Positions 8,453-18,600 of a stretch of DNA of 43,186 nt are shown piece by piece (the first letter of the stretch is position 1; each line of letters begins with the position of its first letter). The stretch spans positions 1 through 43,186 of the forward strand of contig CALFXX010000165.1 of assembly GCA_937952975.1 (NCBI GenBank). Direction: 5' to 3'. Position numbers and translations under genes: made by a program. Source of the DNA: an uncultured Alcaligenaceae bacterium (GTDB lineage Bacteria; Pseudomonadota; Gammaproteobacteria; Burkholderiales; Burkholderiaceae_B). The notes below the pieces were generated by a model. The model ran no database searches. It was not told where the DNA came from and saw only the letters and a program-made list of their open reading frames with translations.

Positions 8453-9631
8453 TTACATCGTTTCGTTAAAGAGCTCACGACCAATCAGCATACGACGAAT
8501 CTCACTGGTGCCTGCACCAATTTCGTAGAGTTTGGCATCACGCCAATAACGACCTAACGGGTAGTCGTTGATATAGCCATTGCCACCAAAGATCTGGATG
8601 CCTTCACCGGCCATCCAGGTGGCTTTTTCAGCGCAATATAAGATCACCGCCGCACAGTCTTTACGGATTTGACGAACGTGTTGCGTGCCAAGCTTGTCAA
8701 GATTTTTTCCCACGGTATAGCAATACGCACGGCACGCCTGCAGGGTCGTATACATATCCGCGACCTTGCCTTGAATCAATTGAAACTCACCAATCGACTG
8801 GCCAAACTGCTTGCGATCATGGATATAGGGAATCACCTGATCCATCACTGCTTGCATGATGCCTAACGGGCCTGCCGCTAACACAGCGCGCTCGTAGTCC
8901 AGGCCGCTCATCAACACGCGCACGCCACCATTCACCTCACCCAATACGTGATCGCCAGGGATCAGGCAGTCTTCAAACAACAATTCGCCCGTATGACTGC
9001 CGCGCATCCCAAGCTTATCGAGTTGTTGTGCGATGCTAAAGCCCGGCATACCCTTCTCAACCAGAAAAGCCGTCACACCGCGCGCGTTCGCTTCCGGATC
9101 CGTCTTGGCGTACACCACCAAGGTATCGGCGTCAGGGCCGTTAGTGATCCACATCTTTGTGCCGTTCAAGACGTAGTCTGAGCCCTTGGGCGTAGCACGC
9201 AGCTTCATACTCACCACATCAGAACCCGCACCAGGCTCGCTCATCGCAAGCGCGCCAATATGCTCGCCCGTCAGTAACTGGGGCAAGTATTTTTTCTTTT
9301 GCGCCACGCTGCCGTTACGGTGGATTTGATTCACGCACAGGTTAGAGTGAGCGCCGTACGACAAGCCAATCGACGCACTAGCACGCGAGATTTCTTCCAT
9401 CACGATCATGTGCGCCAGATAGCCCATATTGGTGCCACCATACTCTTCGCTGACCGTCATCCCCATCAGCCCAAGCTCACCCATTTTTTGCCACAAGTGC
9501 ATTGGAAACTGATCGTCTCGATCGGTTTGCGCCGCTAAGGGTGCGATCTCATGCTGTGCAAAATCTCGCACCGCTTCGCGCAACATATCAATGTCTTCAC
9601 CTAATTCGAAATTCAAGCCTGGTAAATCCAC
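8453..9631 (-). CDS. liuA: Isovaleryl-CoA dehydrogenase
   Basis: This 392-residue FAD-dependent acyl-CoA dehydrogenase oxidises isovaleryl-CoA to 3-methylcrotonyl-CoA and passes electrons to ETF. Family signatures are ALAMSEPGAGSDV (about 127-139), WITNGPDADTLVVYAKT (about 161-177) and the C-terminal IQIFGGNGYINDYPLGRYWR. The likely catalytic base is E247 in GLDYERAVLAAGPLG, the position used by isovaleryl-CoA dehydrogenases; most other acyl-CoA dehydrogenases place the Glu near the C terminus. The start is GTG at 9631 with GGGAG 7 bases upstream. It is the first gene of the liuABD operon and is divergent from an MBL-fold hydrolase. Confidence 0.95.
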   Translation of the reverse strand: MDLPGLNFELGEDIDMLREAVRDFAQHEIAPLAAQTDRDDQFPMHLWQKMGELGLMGMTVSEEYGGTNMGYLAHMIVMEEISRASASIGLSYGAHSNLCVNQIHRNGSVAQKKKYLPQLLTGEHIGALAMSEPGAGSDVVSMKLRATPKGSDYVLNGTKMWITNGPDADTLVVYAKTDPEANARGVTAFLVEKGMPGFSIAQQLDKLGMRGSHTGELLFEDCLIPGDHVLGEVNGGVRVLMSGLDYERAVLAAGPLGIMQAVMDQVIPYIHDRKQFGQSIGEFQLIQGKVADMYTTLQACRAYCYTVGKNLDKLGTQHVRQIRKDCAAVILYCAEKATWMAGEGIQIFGGNGYINDYPLGRYWRDAKLYEIGAGTSEIRRMLIGRELFNETM

Positions 9632-9648
9632 TGTCGTCTCCCGTCAGA

Positions 9649-9679
9649 ATCATCTAGTTTACGTTTACGTAAGCGTCAT
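9649..9679 (-). promoter_or_regulatory. Candidate MerR/LiuR-type promoter-operator of liuABD
   Basis: Reading the minus strand, ATGACG (9674-9679) and GATGAT (9649-9654) are separated by 19 bases. That unusually long spacer holds the partly palindromic TTTACGTTTACGTAA (9658-9672 on the plus strand). A 19-base spacer containing the operator is the hallmark of MerR-family promoters, and the known regulator of liu genes in proteobacteria, LiuR, is a MerR-family protein. An alternative sigma70-like pair, TTGACG (9706-9711) and TAATGT (9683-9688), lies just upstream with a 17-base spacer. No liuR gene is in the window. Confidence 0.45.
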
Positions 9680-9730
9680 TGCACATTATGATGCTCTGAT
9701 CATACCGTCAAGCTCGGAGACAAAGTAGCA

Positions 9731-10792
9731 ATGAACCCCCTTGAGCATCAACTGCAGTATCCCTTAGGTGACACGCTGCCTGGCGCAGGCCTTACCCTCG
9801 AAGTGGCGCCCGGCGTACGCTGGATCAGAATGCCGCTGCCTTTTGTGCTTGATCACATCAATCTCTGGCTATTGCGCGACCGTATCGATGGCAAAGAAGG
9901 CTGGACCATCGTCGATTGCGGTGTAAGCAACGACCAAGTTAAAGCGCACTGGGACGATATTTTTCGTACTCAACTTGACGGCCTGCCTGTCCTGCGGCTC
10001 ATCGTCACGCACATGCACCCTGACCACATCGGCCTGGCCTACTGGCTCTGCGAGCGCTGGGACATCCCCATGCACATCAGCATGACAGACTACATGACCG
10101 CGCAAGCCTGGACCAATCGTAAAGATGGCGGCGCAACTGGCGGCGAAAGTACCGCGCGGCATCTGATGCGCCATGGCATGGTTGATCCAGAGTCGCTTCG
10201 GCAAATTCGCGAACGCGCCTCTCACTATCCGAGGCTCGTGCCTCGAGTGCCGCCTGCTTTTGTGCGCACCATGGACGGTTCAACCTTTCGCATCAACGGA
10301 CATCTCTGGAGCGCCATCGCCGGCTACGGACACGCGCCAGAACACATGTCACTTTATTGTGCTGATAAAAAAGTTTTAATTTCAGGTGACATGGTGTTGC
10401 CACGCATCTCAACCAACATCAGCGTCTTTGACTACGAACCCATGGGCAACCCCCTGCCTCTTTATTTAAATTCACTACACGCCTACAAGCACCTGCCCGA
10501 TGACACCTTAGTGTTGCCCTCGCACGGACGCCCTTTTACTGGTTTACACGAGCGCATTGCGCAACAACACTCGCATCACGCCGACCGCTTGGCAGAGGTC
10601 TATGCTGCCTGCGTCGTGCCGCAATCCACAACCGACATTTTGCCCCTCATGTTTAAACGCAAGCTCGACTTGCACCAGACAACGTTTGCAATGGGCGAAG
10701 CGGCCGCGCACTTACATGCCTTGTACTTTGAAGAAAAACTTACCCGCGAGCTCTGCGCCGATGGCATCATACGGTTTACTCAAAAAAAGTAA
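9731..10792 (+). CDS. MBL-fold metallo-hydrolase
   Basis: This 353-residue protein has the metallo-beta-lactamase fold. The metal-binding motif THMHPDHIG is at 93-101 (H94, H96, D98, H99). Later ligands are probably the His in GYGHAPEHMSLY, the Asp in ISGDMVLP and the His in LPSHGRPF. The C-terminal third is helical and resembles the winged-helix cap found in MBL proteins near acyl-CoA catabolic genes. No signal peptide is seen, so it is likely cytoplasmic. It is divergent from liuA across 99 bases, which suggests a thioesterase-like or hydrolase role linked to CoA-ester metabolism, but the substrate is unknown. The start ATG at 9731 has only a distant GGAG. Confidence 0.85.
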   Translation: MNPLEHQLQYPLGDTLPGAGLTLEVAPGVRWIRMPLPFVLDHINLWLLRDRIDGKEGWTIVDCGVSNDQVKAHWDDIFRTQLDGLPVLRLIVTHMHPDHIGLAYWLCERWDIPMHISMTDYMTAQAWTNRKDGGATGGESTARHLMRHGMVDPESLRQIRERASHYPRLVPRVPPAFVRTMDGSTFRINGHLWSAIAGYGHAPEHMSLYCADKKVLISGDMVLPRISTNISVFDYEPMGNPLPLYLNSLHAYKHLPDDTLVLPSHGRPFTGLHERIAQQHSHHADRLAEVYAACVVPQSTTDILPLMFKRKLDLHQTTFAMGEAAAHLHALYFEEKLTRELCADGIIRFTQKK

Positions 10793-10824
10793 GCCTCTCG
10801 CTTGACCCTGATTAAGGATTTATC

Positions 10825-12012
10825 TTGACTACTCATCATCTGGATACCCGCCTGTTACACATCGGTGCGGCCGAGTTTGACTCTGAAACTGGCACAGCTC
10901 CTGTCAGCATCCCAGCAATTCGTACCAGTACCGTCCGCTTTAAAAATCTCGAGGTGCTTGACCGGGCCTTAACTAAACGTGCGGCGGGCGAGCGAGTGGT
11001 CACCTATGGCATCGCCGGGCTCGATACCCATCGCGCCCTTGAAGAGGTCTTCATGCAACTCGAAGGGGGCAGCTATTGCGTACTCGCGCCCTCTGGCCTC
11101 TCAGCCATCAGCATCGCGTTTTTAGCGCTGCTCAGTACAGGCGATCATATGCTCGTGTCTGACTGCGTCTATGGCCCCGTGCGCACCGTCGATCAAACCT
11201 TGTTAAGCCGTCTGGGCATCTCGGTTACTTATTTTTCAAGCCAGGATCAGATTGCAGAGTTGGTGCAACCCAACACAAAAATGATTTATGTTGAGTCACC
11301 TGGTTCGCTGCTCTTTGAAATGCTCGATATGCCTGCGCTCTCTGAAATCGCGCAACAGCATGGCCTGATTTTAGCGACCGACAACACCTGGGGATCAGGC
11401 TACATTTATAAGCCCCTCACACTTGGTGCAGATGTCTCGATTGTGGCCGGCACCAAATATATCGCAGGCCACTCTGATGTCATGCTGGGCGCCATTATTG
11501 TCAAAGACGAAAAAATTGCAGCTCGGATTCACGCCACCCAATACGCCTTGGGTAATTCACTCAGCGCCGACGACGCTTGGCTTTCTTTGCGTGGTGTCAA
11601 AACAATGGCTGTGCGTATGGCGCAACATGCACGTAACACGCGCGAAGTCAGCGAGTTTTTAGATTCTCGTCCCGAAGTTGTGCGTATCTTTGACCCCGCA
11701 TGGCATAAAGATCCGGGCCATGCGCTATGGCAGCGCGACTGCACCGGCGCAAATGGGATGTTATCCGTCGAGCTAAACTGTCCAGCACTCGCTGCCAAAC
11801 CGTTTGTCGATGCGTTGACCCTGTTCGGGATTGGTTTTTCTTGGGGTGGTTTTGAAAGTCTTGTGCAGTGGGTGAACCCGGCGGTGCTTGCCAATCACGC
11901 GTACTGGAAGGGCAAAGACCATGCCCTGATTCGCCTGCACATCGGCCTTGAATCACCTCTTGACCTGATTGAAGATCTCACTCAGGCCTTTAATAAAATT
12001 CAGCGCAACTAA
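10825..12012 (+). CDS. metC: Cystathionine beta-lyase or related Cys/Met-metabolism PLP enzyme
   Basis: This 395-residue PLP-dependent enzyme belongs to the Cys/Met metabolism (trans-sulfuration) family. The cofactor lysine is K211 in VAGTKYIAGHSDVMLG. Upstream are YGIAGLDTHRALE and the PLP-stacking VYGPVR region. The motif ATDNTWGSGYIYKPLTLGAD and the C-terminal SWGGFESLVQWVNP are typical of proteobacterial MetC, which cleaves cystathionine to homocysteine, pyruvate and ammonia. The start is TTG at 10825 with AAGGAT upstream; MTTHHLDTRLLH fits family starts. It lies 32 bases after the MBL gene and 14 before a DUF1330 gene. Related lyases acting on methionine or cysteine cannot be excluded. 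Confidence 0.88.
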   Translation: MTTHHLDTRLLHIGAAEFDSETGTAPVSIPAIRTSTVRFKNLEVLDRALTKRAAGERVVTYGIAGLDTHRALEEVFMQLEGGSYCVLAPSGLSAISIAFLALLSTGDHMLVSDCVYGPVRTVDQTLLSRLGISVTYFSSQDQIAELVQPNTKMIYVESPGSLLFEMLDMPALSEIAQQHGLILATDNTWGSGYIYKPLTLGADVSIVAGTKYIAGHSDVMLGAIIVKDEKIAARIHATQYALGNSLSADDAWLSLRGVKTMAVRMAQHARNTREVSEFLDSRPEVVRIFDPAWHKDPGHALWQRDCTGANGMLSVELNCPALAAKPFVDALTLFGIGFSWGGFESLVQWVNPAVLANHAYWKGKDHALIRLHIGLESPLDLIEDLTQAFNKIQRN

Positions 12013-12026
12013 ACAAAGGATTTTTC

Positions 12027-12329
12027 ATGACTTCACCTAAAGGTTATGTATTCGTTGAACTGGTCGTACGCGATCCAGAAAATTTCAAAAATCAATATCA
12101 AGTTCGCTCAACCGCTGCTGTGGCAGAGTTTGGTGGCAAGTTTCTAGTGCGCGGTGGAGCAGCGTCGATTAAGACCGGCCCCTCAGATGAGCGACGCCGC
12201 ATCTTGATCGAATTCGAAAGCTACGAAAAAGCCTTGGCCTGGTACGACTCGCCTCTGTCTCAAGAGGCAAAAACCTACCGCGACCAGTTTGCGCATGTCA
12301 TTACGTTTTATGTGATTCAAGGCGCCTAA
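12027..12329 (+). CDS. DUF1330 domain-containing protein
   Basis: This 100-residue protein of the DUF1330 family has a ferredoxin-like dimeric alpha/beta-barrel fold. Typical parts are the N-terminal KGYVFVELVVRDPENFKNQY, central GGKFLVRGGA, and ILIEFESYEKALAWYDSP near the end. The family's biochemical role is not known. A Shine-Dalgarno-like AAAGGA lies 7 bases before the ATG. It follows the metC-like gene by 14 bases and is probably cotranscribed with it. A bidirectional terminator follows about 130 bases downstream. Confidence 0.88.
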   Translation: MTSPKGYVFVELVVRDPENFKNQYQVRSTAAVAEFGGKFLVRGGAASIKTGPSDERRRILIEFESYEKALAWYDSPLSQEAKTYRDQFAHVITFYVIQGA

Positions 12330-12456
12330 CGCATCAGCTCGTCGCCCTGAATCCTAAGAGTCTTTAGATGCTGTGGTGAGTGCGGTGTTGATGGGCCGAG
12401 CTCTTTGGATGTCGATGTAGCGATGCACATCAAAGACTTCATGACTAAGTTTGAAA

Positions 12457-12488
12457 ATAAAAACGCAGCGCCATGGCGCTGCATTTTT
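12457..12488. terminator. Bidirectional intrinsic terminator
   Basis: A perfect palindrome, GCAGCGCCATGGCGCTGC (12465-12482), is followed by ATTTTT and preceded by an A-rich run with AAAAAC. It can therefore end transcripts from either side. It sits between the convergent DUF1330 gene and dsbA, 24 bases beyond the dsbA stop. Confidence 0.88.
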
Positions 12489-12511
12489 CAAAGCTATTTT
12501 TTTGGACTTGT

Positions 12512-13153
12512 TTATTTTGCACGAAGCTGTCTGATTAAACTATCTGACACGTCAATCGTTTCTTGATAACCACCCGCCTCTGAAGGCGAAGTTAAAAAGC
12601 GACCACCCACGGCCATTGATGGTGTGCCTTGAACTTTATAAGCGTTGACTAACTGATCAGCACGACCGCTTTTTGACACGACACCAAACGAGTCATAGAC
12701 GCTTTCAAACTTTGCGCGATCAACCCCCTGCGCCGCGACCCATGCCACGATGTCAGGCTTTGTAAACAGCCGCTTTTTCTCTTCGTGAATCGCAATAAAA
12801 ACTTTGCCATGCAAATCTAAGCGATCAAGTGCCTCAAGCGAATAAAACAGTTGCTGTAAAGGCTTCATGCTGGCGTTAAATGCCACAGGTACAAACTTAA
12901 CCACGACATCAGAGGGCACTTTTTTTAGCCACTTCTCTAACAAGGGTTCAAGCACTGCGCAATGCGAACACGCATACGAAAAAAACTCTAGCACTTCTGT
13001 TTTTCCCGGCTCTGTTGGTTGAGGTGGAGTCACCTCAAGGTACTTCGCCTTTGCGGCGGCGGGAGTGCCCTGGGTCAAACCCGGCGACGAAAAAAACAAC
13101 GCCGTAGTCGCCATCAGTACGCCGAGTGTTCGAACCAACAAAGCTATCTTCAT
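12512..13153 (-). CDS. dsbA: Thiol:disulfide interchange protein DsbA
   Basis: This 213-residue periplasmic oxidase introduces disulfides into exported proteins. A signal peptide spans about residues 1-28 (KIALLVRTLG then a hydrophobic run, with likely cleavage after LTQG or nearby). The thioredoxin-fold active site is C62-S-H-C65 in FFSYACSHCAVLEP; the CSHC variant, rather than CPHC, is common in Burkholderiales DsbA. The cis-proline loop is QGTPSM with P178. The start ATG at 13153 has AGGATGAG upstream. It is last in an argS-SPOR-dsbA run, 39 bases after the SPOR gene, and ends at a terminator. Confidence 0.93.
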   Translation of the reverse strand: MKIALLVRTLGVLMATTALFFSSPGLTQGTPAAAKAKYLEVTPPQPTEPGKTEVLEFFSYACSHCAVLEPLLEKWLKKVPSDVVVKFVPVAFNASMKPLQQLFYSLEALDRLDLHGKVFIAIHEEKKRLFTKPDIVAWVAAQGVDRAKFESVYDSFGVVSKSGRADQLVNAYKVQGTPSMAVGGRFLTSPSEAGGYQETIDVSDSLIRQLRAK

Positions 13154-13192
13154 TTATTGCTCATCCTGAATAATAAAACTCGTGAAACAACG

Positions 13193-13876
13193 TTACTGCC
13201 GCACGACGGCTGTTGGGATTTTTTCTTGCCCGAGTCGCGTTCGTGTCTGATTCATATCGTCGATCCGGGCAAAGGGGCCAACCCGCACGCGGTTCACCTG
13301 TAAACCATTGACCTCTGCCCGCTGTATTTCAACTGACATGCCCATCAATAAAATTTTTGCGCGTAACGCCTCGGCATCTTCAAGCACTCTGAATGAACCG
13401 ACTTGCAAAAAATACGGTCCGCTCGCCGGAGCAGAGGAACCACTTGAATTCGACGGTGGTGGTGTTGGTGTGGCGGGCGCCGTCGGCGCAGGCTCAGTAC
13501 GCGCTGGTGGGCGCGCCTGGCTTGACTGAGTAGAGGGGGATGGCGTTAAGGTCGCGATCAACGCACCGAGCGCATCCGGCGCTGCCGAAGGTCGACTAGA
13601 AGAAGCGTCTGCGACTTCGCCGGTTGGCTGTTCGGGCGAACTAGGCTCAGTCACTGGCCCAGTGCCTCGCCCACTTAAACCGGCATTCGGATCGGGTGCG
13701 TTACGAGGGTCAACCGTGCTCGAGGCCTCAGGCGAACGACTAGCCTTATCTACAAACGGCATCGGCGACTTAATCACGTAAAAGGCAACGGCTGCCGCCG
13801 CAATTAAGCCAATCAACAGACCAGCCAACACCCCATAGAGCGTGCTGCCACCACCAGAAGATTTTCCTTTAGCCAT
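13193..13876 (-). CDS. SPOR-domain membrane protein (FtsN-like)
   Basis: This 227-residue protein has one membrane segment near the N terminus (about 13-34, VLAGLLIGLIAAAAVAFYVI), a Pro/Ser/Ala/Thr-rich periplasmic linker (about 40-148) and a C-terminal SPOR domain (about 150-227). The SPOR domain begins YFLQVGSFRVLEDAEALRAK and ends with VRVGPFARIDDMNQTR. SPOR domains bind denuded glycan strands of septal peptidoglycan, so a role at the division site is likely. The topology (cytoplasmic N terminus, one helix, periplasmic SPOR) matches FtsN, but other single-SPOR proteins share it. It begins 9 bases after argS. Confidence 0.87.
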   Translation of the reverse strand: MAKGKSSGGGSTLYGVLAGLLIGLIAAAAVAFYVIKSPMPFVDKASRSPEASSTVDPRNAPDPNAGLSGRGTGPVTEPSSPEQPTGEVADASSSRPSAAPDALGALIATLTPSPSTQSSQARPPARTEPAPTAPATPTPPPSNSSGSSAPASGPYFLQVGSFRVLEDAEALRAKILLMGMSVEIQRAEVNGLQVNRVRVGPFARIDDMNQTRTRLGQEKIPTAVVRQ

Positions 13877-13885
13877 GAAGTGATC

Positions 13886-15571
13886 TTACATCCGTTCAGG
13901 GGCAGAAACGCCCAACAAGTCCAGACCATTTGCAATCACTTGACGCGTTGCATCGGCCAACCTTAACCGAGCCTGCTTTAAAGCAATATCGTCAACCAAC
14001 ACTCGCTCTGCGTTATACCAACCATGAAAATCTGCCGCACAGTCGCGCAGCCAAAATGCCACCAAATGTGGTGATAAATCAAACGCTGCTTGTGAAACAA
14101 GTGCCGGGAACTCTGCCAAGCGCTGCATCAGCGCGATTTCAGTTGAAGCAATCAAACGGCTACTATCGGCCTCACTCAACTGTTGCGCGCTCAAGCCCGC
14201 CTGCTGCAACATCGAGCAAATCCGCGCATGGGCGTATTGAATGTAATACACCGGGTTTTCTTCACTTTTTGAGCGCGCTAAATCAACGTCAAACACAAAC
14301 TCTGTATCGGCGCGACGCTGGATCAAAAAGAAACGTACCGCGTCACGCCCGACCCATTCAATCAAATCCTGCAAGGTCACGTAGCTGCCAGCGCGCTTCG
14401 ATATCTTGACCTCGACACCGCCACGCATCACCTTCACCATCTTATGCAAAATATAGGCGGGATAATCAGCGGGGATCCCTAACGCAAGTGCCTGCAGCCC
14501 AGCGCGCACGCGGGCGACGGTTCCGTGATGATCACTGCCTTGAATATTGATGGCGCGGGTATAACCGCGTTGCCATTTTGTGACGTGGTACGCAATGTCG
14601 GGTACAAAGTAGGTATAGCCGCCCTCTGACTTACGCATTACACGGTCTTTATCGTCGCCCGTGCCAAGTTCGGTTGTGCGCAACCACAACGCACCCTCAC
14701 TTTCATAGGTGTGGCCTGAGGCAACGAGCTGTTCAACGGTTTGTTCTACGCGCCCTGAGGTGTACAGCGAGCTTTCAAGGTAGTAATGATCAAAGGCCAA
14801 ACCAAAAGCCTGCAAATCAAAATCTTGCTCACGCCTGAGGTACGCCACCGCAAAGCGACGGATATTATCTAAATCAGCAAGATCGCCGTTTGCCAACACG
14901 GGTTCACCATCACTCGCACTAACCGTTGCCTTCGCCAAGAAATCGTTCGCAATGTCAACGATGTAATCGCCCTTGTAGCCCTCAGCTGGGTACGCTTTAT
15001 CATCAGGGCTTAAGCCCCGACCTCGTGCCTGCACACTCAGCGCAAGATTATGGATCTGATTGCCCGCGTCGTTGTAATAAAACTCGCGGCTGACGTCAAA
15101 GCCACTGGCATCAAACAAGCGACACAACGCATCACCGAGCGCGGCCTGCCTGGCGTGGCCCACGTGTAAGGGTCCTGTCGGATTAGCAGAAACAAACTCC
15201 ACCAAAACCTTTTGCTCGGTTCGGCGAGCGCGACCAAACGTTGAACCTTGTTCAGAAATTGCAGCAAGGACTGCGATACGCGCGCCATGGGTCAAACGCA
15301 AATTAATAAAGCCCGGGCCAGCGAGCTCGGCGGCTGCCACAAGTTCTGTGGCCAACGGATTGGCCATGAGGGCCTCAACAATCGCTTGCGCAAGCTCGCG
15401 CGGATTGCGCTTAGCCGGCTTGGCCAATTGCATCGCCACATTGGTGGCGATGTCGCCATGAGCGGCCACCTTCGGGCGCTCTAGCAAAATAGTGGGCGTC
15501 GCTTCGGGCAAAATGCTTGCCACGGCGGCCTGCAAACAAGAAATAATGGTCTGGTGTTGCTCGGGCAGCAT
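13886..15571 (-). CDS. argS: Arginyl-tRNA synthetase
   Basis: This 561-residue class Ia synthetase charges tRNA(Arg) with arginine. The N-terminal Add1 tRNA-recognition domain covers about the first 100 residues. The HIGH motif is SANPTGPLHVGHARQAALGD (about 128-147, HVGH at 136-139). The KMSKS-like segment is KISKRAG (389-395). The C-terminal DALR anticodon-binding domain contains YAHARICSML and ends LLGVSAPERM, the usual end of ArgRS. Length is normal for the family. The start ATG at 15571 lies 51 bases after the Rhs stop codon on the same strand. It is probably the first gene of argS-SPOR-dsbA. Confidence 0.96.
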   Translation of the reverse strand: MLPEQHQTIISCLQAAVASILPEATPTILLERPKVAAHGDIATNVAMQLAKPAKRNPRELAQAIVEALMANPLATELVAAAELAGPGFINLRLTHGARIAVLAAISEQGSTFGRARRTEQKVLVEFVSANPTGPLHVGHARQAALGDALCRLFDASGFDVSREFYYNDAGNQIHNLALSVQARGRGLSPDDKAYPAEGYKGDYIVDIANDFLAKATVSASDGEPVLANGDLADLDNIRRFAVAYLRREQDFDLQAFGLAFDHYYLESSLYTSGRVEQTVEQLVASGHTYESEGALWLRTTELGTGDDKDRVMRKSEGGYTYFVPDIAYHVTKWQRGYTRAINIQGSDHHGTVARVRAGLQALALGIPADYPAYILHKMVKVMRGGVEVKISKRAGSYVTLQDLIEWVGRDAVRFFLIQRRADTEFVFDVDLARSKSEENPVYYIQYAHARICSMLQQAGLSAQQLSEADSSRLIASTEIALMQRLAEFPALVSQAAFDLSPHLVAFWLRDCAADFHGWYNAERVLVDDIALKQARLRLADATRQVIANGLDLLGVSAPERM

Positions 15572-15622
15572 GGGCTTAAAAATACGACAAGTTGAAGTCT
15601 CAAATCATAGCCTGAAATACGC

Positions 15623-18600
15623 CTAATCCCAGTGCCAACCAACCGCGTCGCGCAACCATTGCATGTAACGCGGCATGTCTACCCATCCGACCGCGTCAGG
15701 CGCTTGCGGTAATCGCGGTGACTGACGGGCAAGCAACGACTCGACCTGCTGGCGCACCCCTGCACCCATCGATGGGACATGATCTTGATAATTCATCCAA
15801 AGACTGCCATCTGGCTGGTTGACTCGACGATCTCCGCGCTGCATGCTTCGAGTAAATACGGCCCGCTCATCATGAACAATCGGCCGAGTCATCAAATCGG
15901 CCGAAGGCCCCACACCAAGCGGCACGCCTGCCGCCTTGGCTTGCCAATGCATCCACGCCAAGGCCACCTGAGACAAGTCCCCTGGCGTCGATCCGGGCGA
16001 AGCCTGACGGGTCAGGTAGCCGCCGCCAATATCCGCATGGGCCCCTACAAAGGCGCGCTCAACAACATTTCCACCCACCTGCGTCCCTTTGGCCGAAGTT
16101 AACGGAAAAAGCCACCTATGCTCATGCAAGGCCACAGCATGCGACACCCACTTCCAAGCTGGGGCGATCGAAAAATCAAACGCAGCGTTCCCGGCACCCA
16201 ACACATTGAACTGCGCCACCGTATCAAACAAACCCATGAAGCGCAGGTCTACACAACTCGACAGTGTCCCGTACTGCGGGTGTTGTAACCAGAAGCGACC
16301 GTCACGCATATGTTGCACAACCCGATTGCCAAAGTGACGCGCCAGCGCTGCCCCACGCGAAAACCCCACTAGGTCTAGTGCTAACGCTGGGGCGCCCTCA
16401 CGTTGCAAGGCAATCGCATTCAGCCAGCGCTCCCACTGCTGATCGACGCGACGACTCCCAGACCACGCCAACGCCGCATCCGACGCATGCTGAGCGAGAC
16501 CTGTTTCAAGATCACCCGCCGGACCTTCAATATATTTGACTGCCCCGCCCTGATATTGTTTGGCAAATAGCCAAACATTGGTTTGCGATACCGGACTATT
16601 TCCAGTGCCATCAAACGCAAAGAGCAAAAGCCCTAACGGGTCAGCGTACCGCCGCGGTTGCTGCTCTGCGTAGCCATACTGACTGTTACCCGGAATCGGG
16701 CCCAGTGGATCAGGCTCAAGGTAATGCCCCCAGCGCGGGTCGTAGGTTCTTTGATAGTTGTCATGCCAGCCTGTCAGTGGGTCGGCCACTTGCCCAGGCA
16801 GGCGCAGCGGCTGCACAAAGTCTTTTCCTAAGTCATGTTGCTGCTCAAGCAACTCACCCAGTGGACTGTACGCGGCACGCCAACGAACCGCCTGCCGGCT
16901 ATCCGTGAGCATTTGCGGCAAGCCCACCGCATCAGTATGAAAAAAATAAAGCTCACCAGTTGTTGCGGCGTCACCATACTCAATCACGCCAATCGGAACC
17001 TGCTGCAGGTAGATGAACCTGCGCTTCACGCGCAGTTTGCCCTCGAGCTCGTACCCTTGTGCCACCACCTTGTGCTGATCAAACAAAAACTGCGTGCGCT
17101 CCTCTTGGTCGTCGCGCCAAATTTGTTCACCGAAGGCATTGTGTCCATAACGAACTGTTTTGCCCCAAGGATGCTGCGTCGTGACACCAGACAGTCGACG
17201 CTGCGCGTTATAACGAAGAACATAACCATTAACACTCGTCGGCAACCCCGTAGCGTCTCGTGCAAGTTCTTTTTGACGTGCTGCACCGGACCAACGCCAC
17301 GCGTACTCTCGCATCGAATGCTGCTTCGTGGCTGATGACCAACTTTGATGCCTGCGCAAGCGGTGCTCGCTGTCGTAGTCATAAACGGTATGCTGCACGT
17401 GCCCGCTAAGCGTTGTGCCCTCATACACCAACCTTGCGTGCTGATCGGTGATCAGTTGTTGCCGATATAACGGCCAGCGCAAAGCCGGTTGATATACCAA
17501 TAGCTGCTCAAGCTGCTGCACCCGCGCCTCGCCCTGCTGAGTGGAACTCATTTGCCTGACGGTCACGAGTCCGTTGCCATGCCTGAGTCCTAGGGGGCCA
17601 ATGTCAGCAACCTTTCGACGCCGACCCGCCGCATCCTCCCACTCAACCGCACGCAAGCTTGCGTGCGACCAGTGATAGTGCAAGACGCCACCTTCGGGCA
17701 GCACATGCGTGACTCGTCGACCGATTGCGTCGTACGTAAAGGCCTCGCGATACCTCCACTCGGGACGAAGCACCTGTTGCACGCCAGCAACCCCAGAGCG
17801 TCGAAACACCACCCGCTCACGCAAGTCACCCGCACGGTTAAAGCGCCAGTGCTGGGTCTCTTCGGGGTGCGCAATGACAGCAGGGTGTTGCCCTCTCCAG
17901 GCGATCTGTATATCGATGGGCGTCGCAAATTTTGATCGCGCCTGAAGATTTCGCACGCGGGCAAAAGCGTCAAACTCCCAACGCCAAAGATCTTGCTCAC
18001 CAAATTTACGTAAGTTCAGATGCGATTGCACTGGCCTGTTGTCGCGCTGCGCTGCGCTAGGGTGTCTATCAGCGCGTAGCAGCTTTTTTTGCGCAGTTTG
18101 ATATTGAAGCCGCTCGGGCGCAACACCACGGCTGTGCCATTGAACTAACTGTCCAGCTGCATCAAACCATAGGCGTAAACCTGGCCATCCTTTTCCGTGA
18201 AAAGATAACTGCCGAATCACACCTCTCGCATCGTGTTCCAGCGCAAGTCCAAGCGCAGCATCAGACAAAACCGTAGGCAAACCTGTTGCCAGTTGCGTGG
18301 GCGCGCCCGGAATAAACTTCTGCGCGCGCCCCGCGCGGTCGTACTGCCAGGTGTGCGTTCGGAGTGTGTGCACTCCTGCTTGATCCACAAGCGAAATCCC
18401 GGTCAGCGCGTACGAATGACCCGCTTGTAAATGTTCTTCGTAGTGATAGCGGCGTCGCATCCCATCTGGGCGAATCATCTCGACCAAAGCATTTGCGTGA
18501 TGAACATAGCGAAAGACTCCAAGCGGTGACTCGACGGCCACCAAGGCGCCACGTACAGCGCGCGTGTTGGCTCTCTGTGTACCGAGCTGTGACGATAAAC

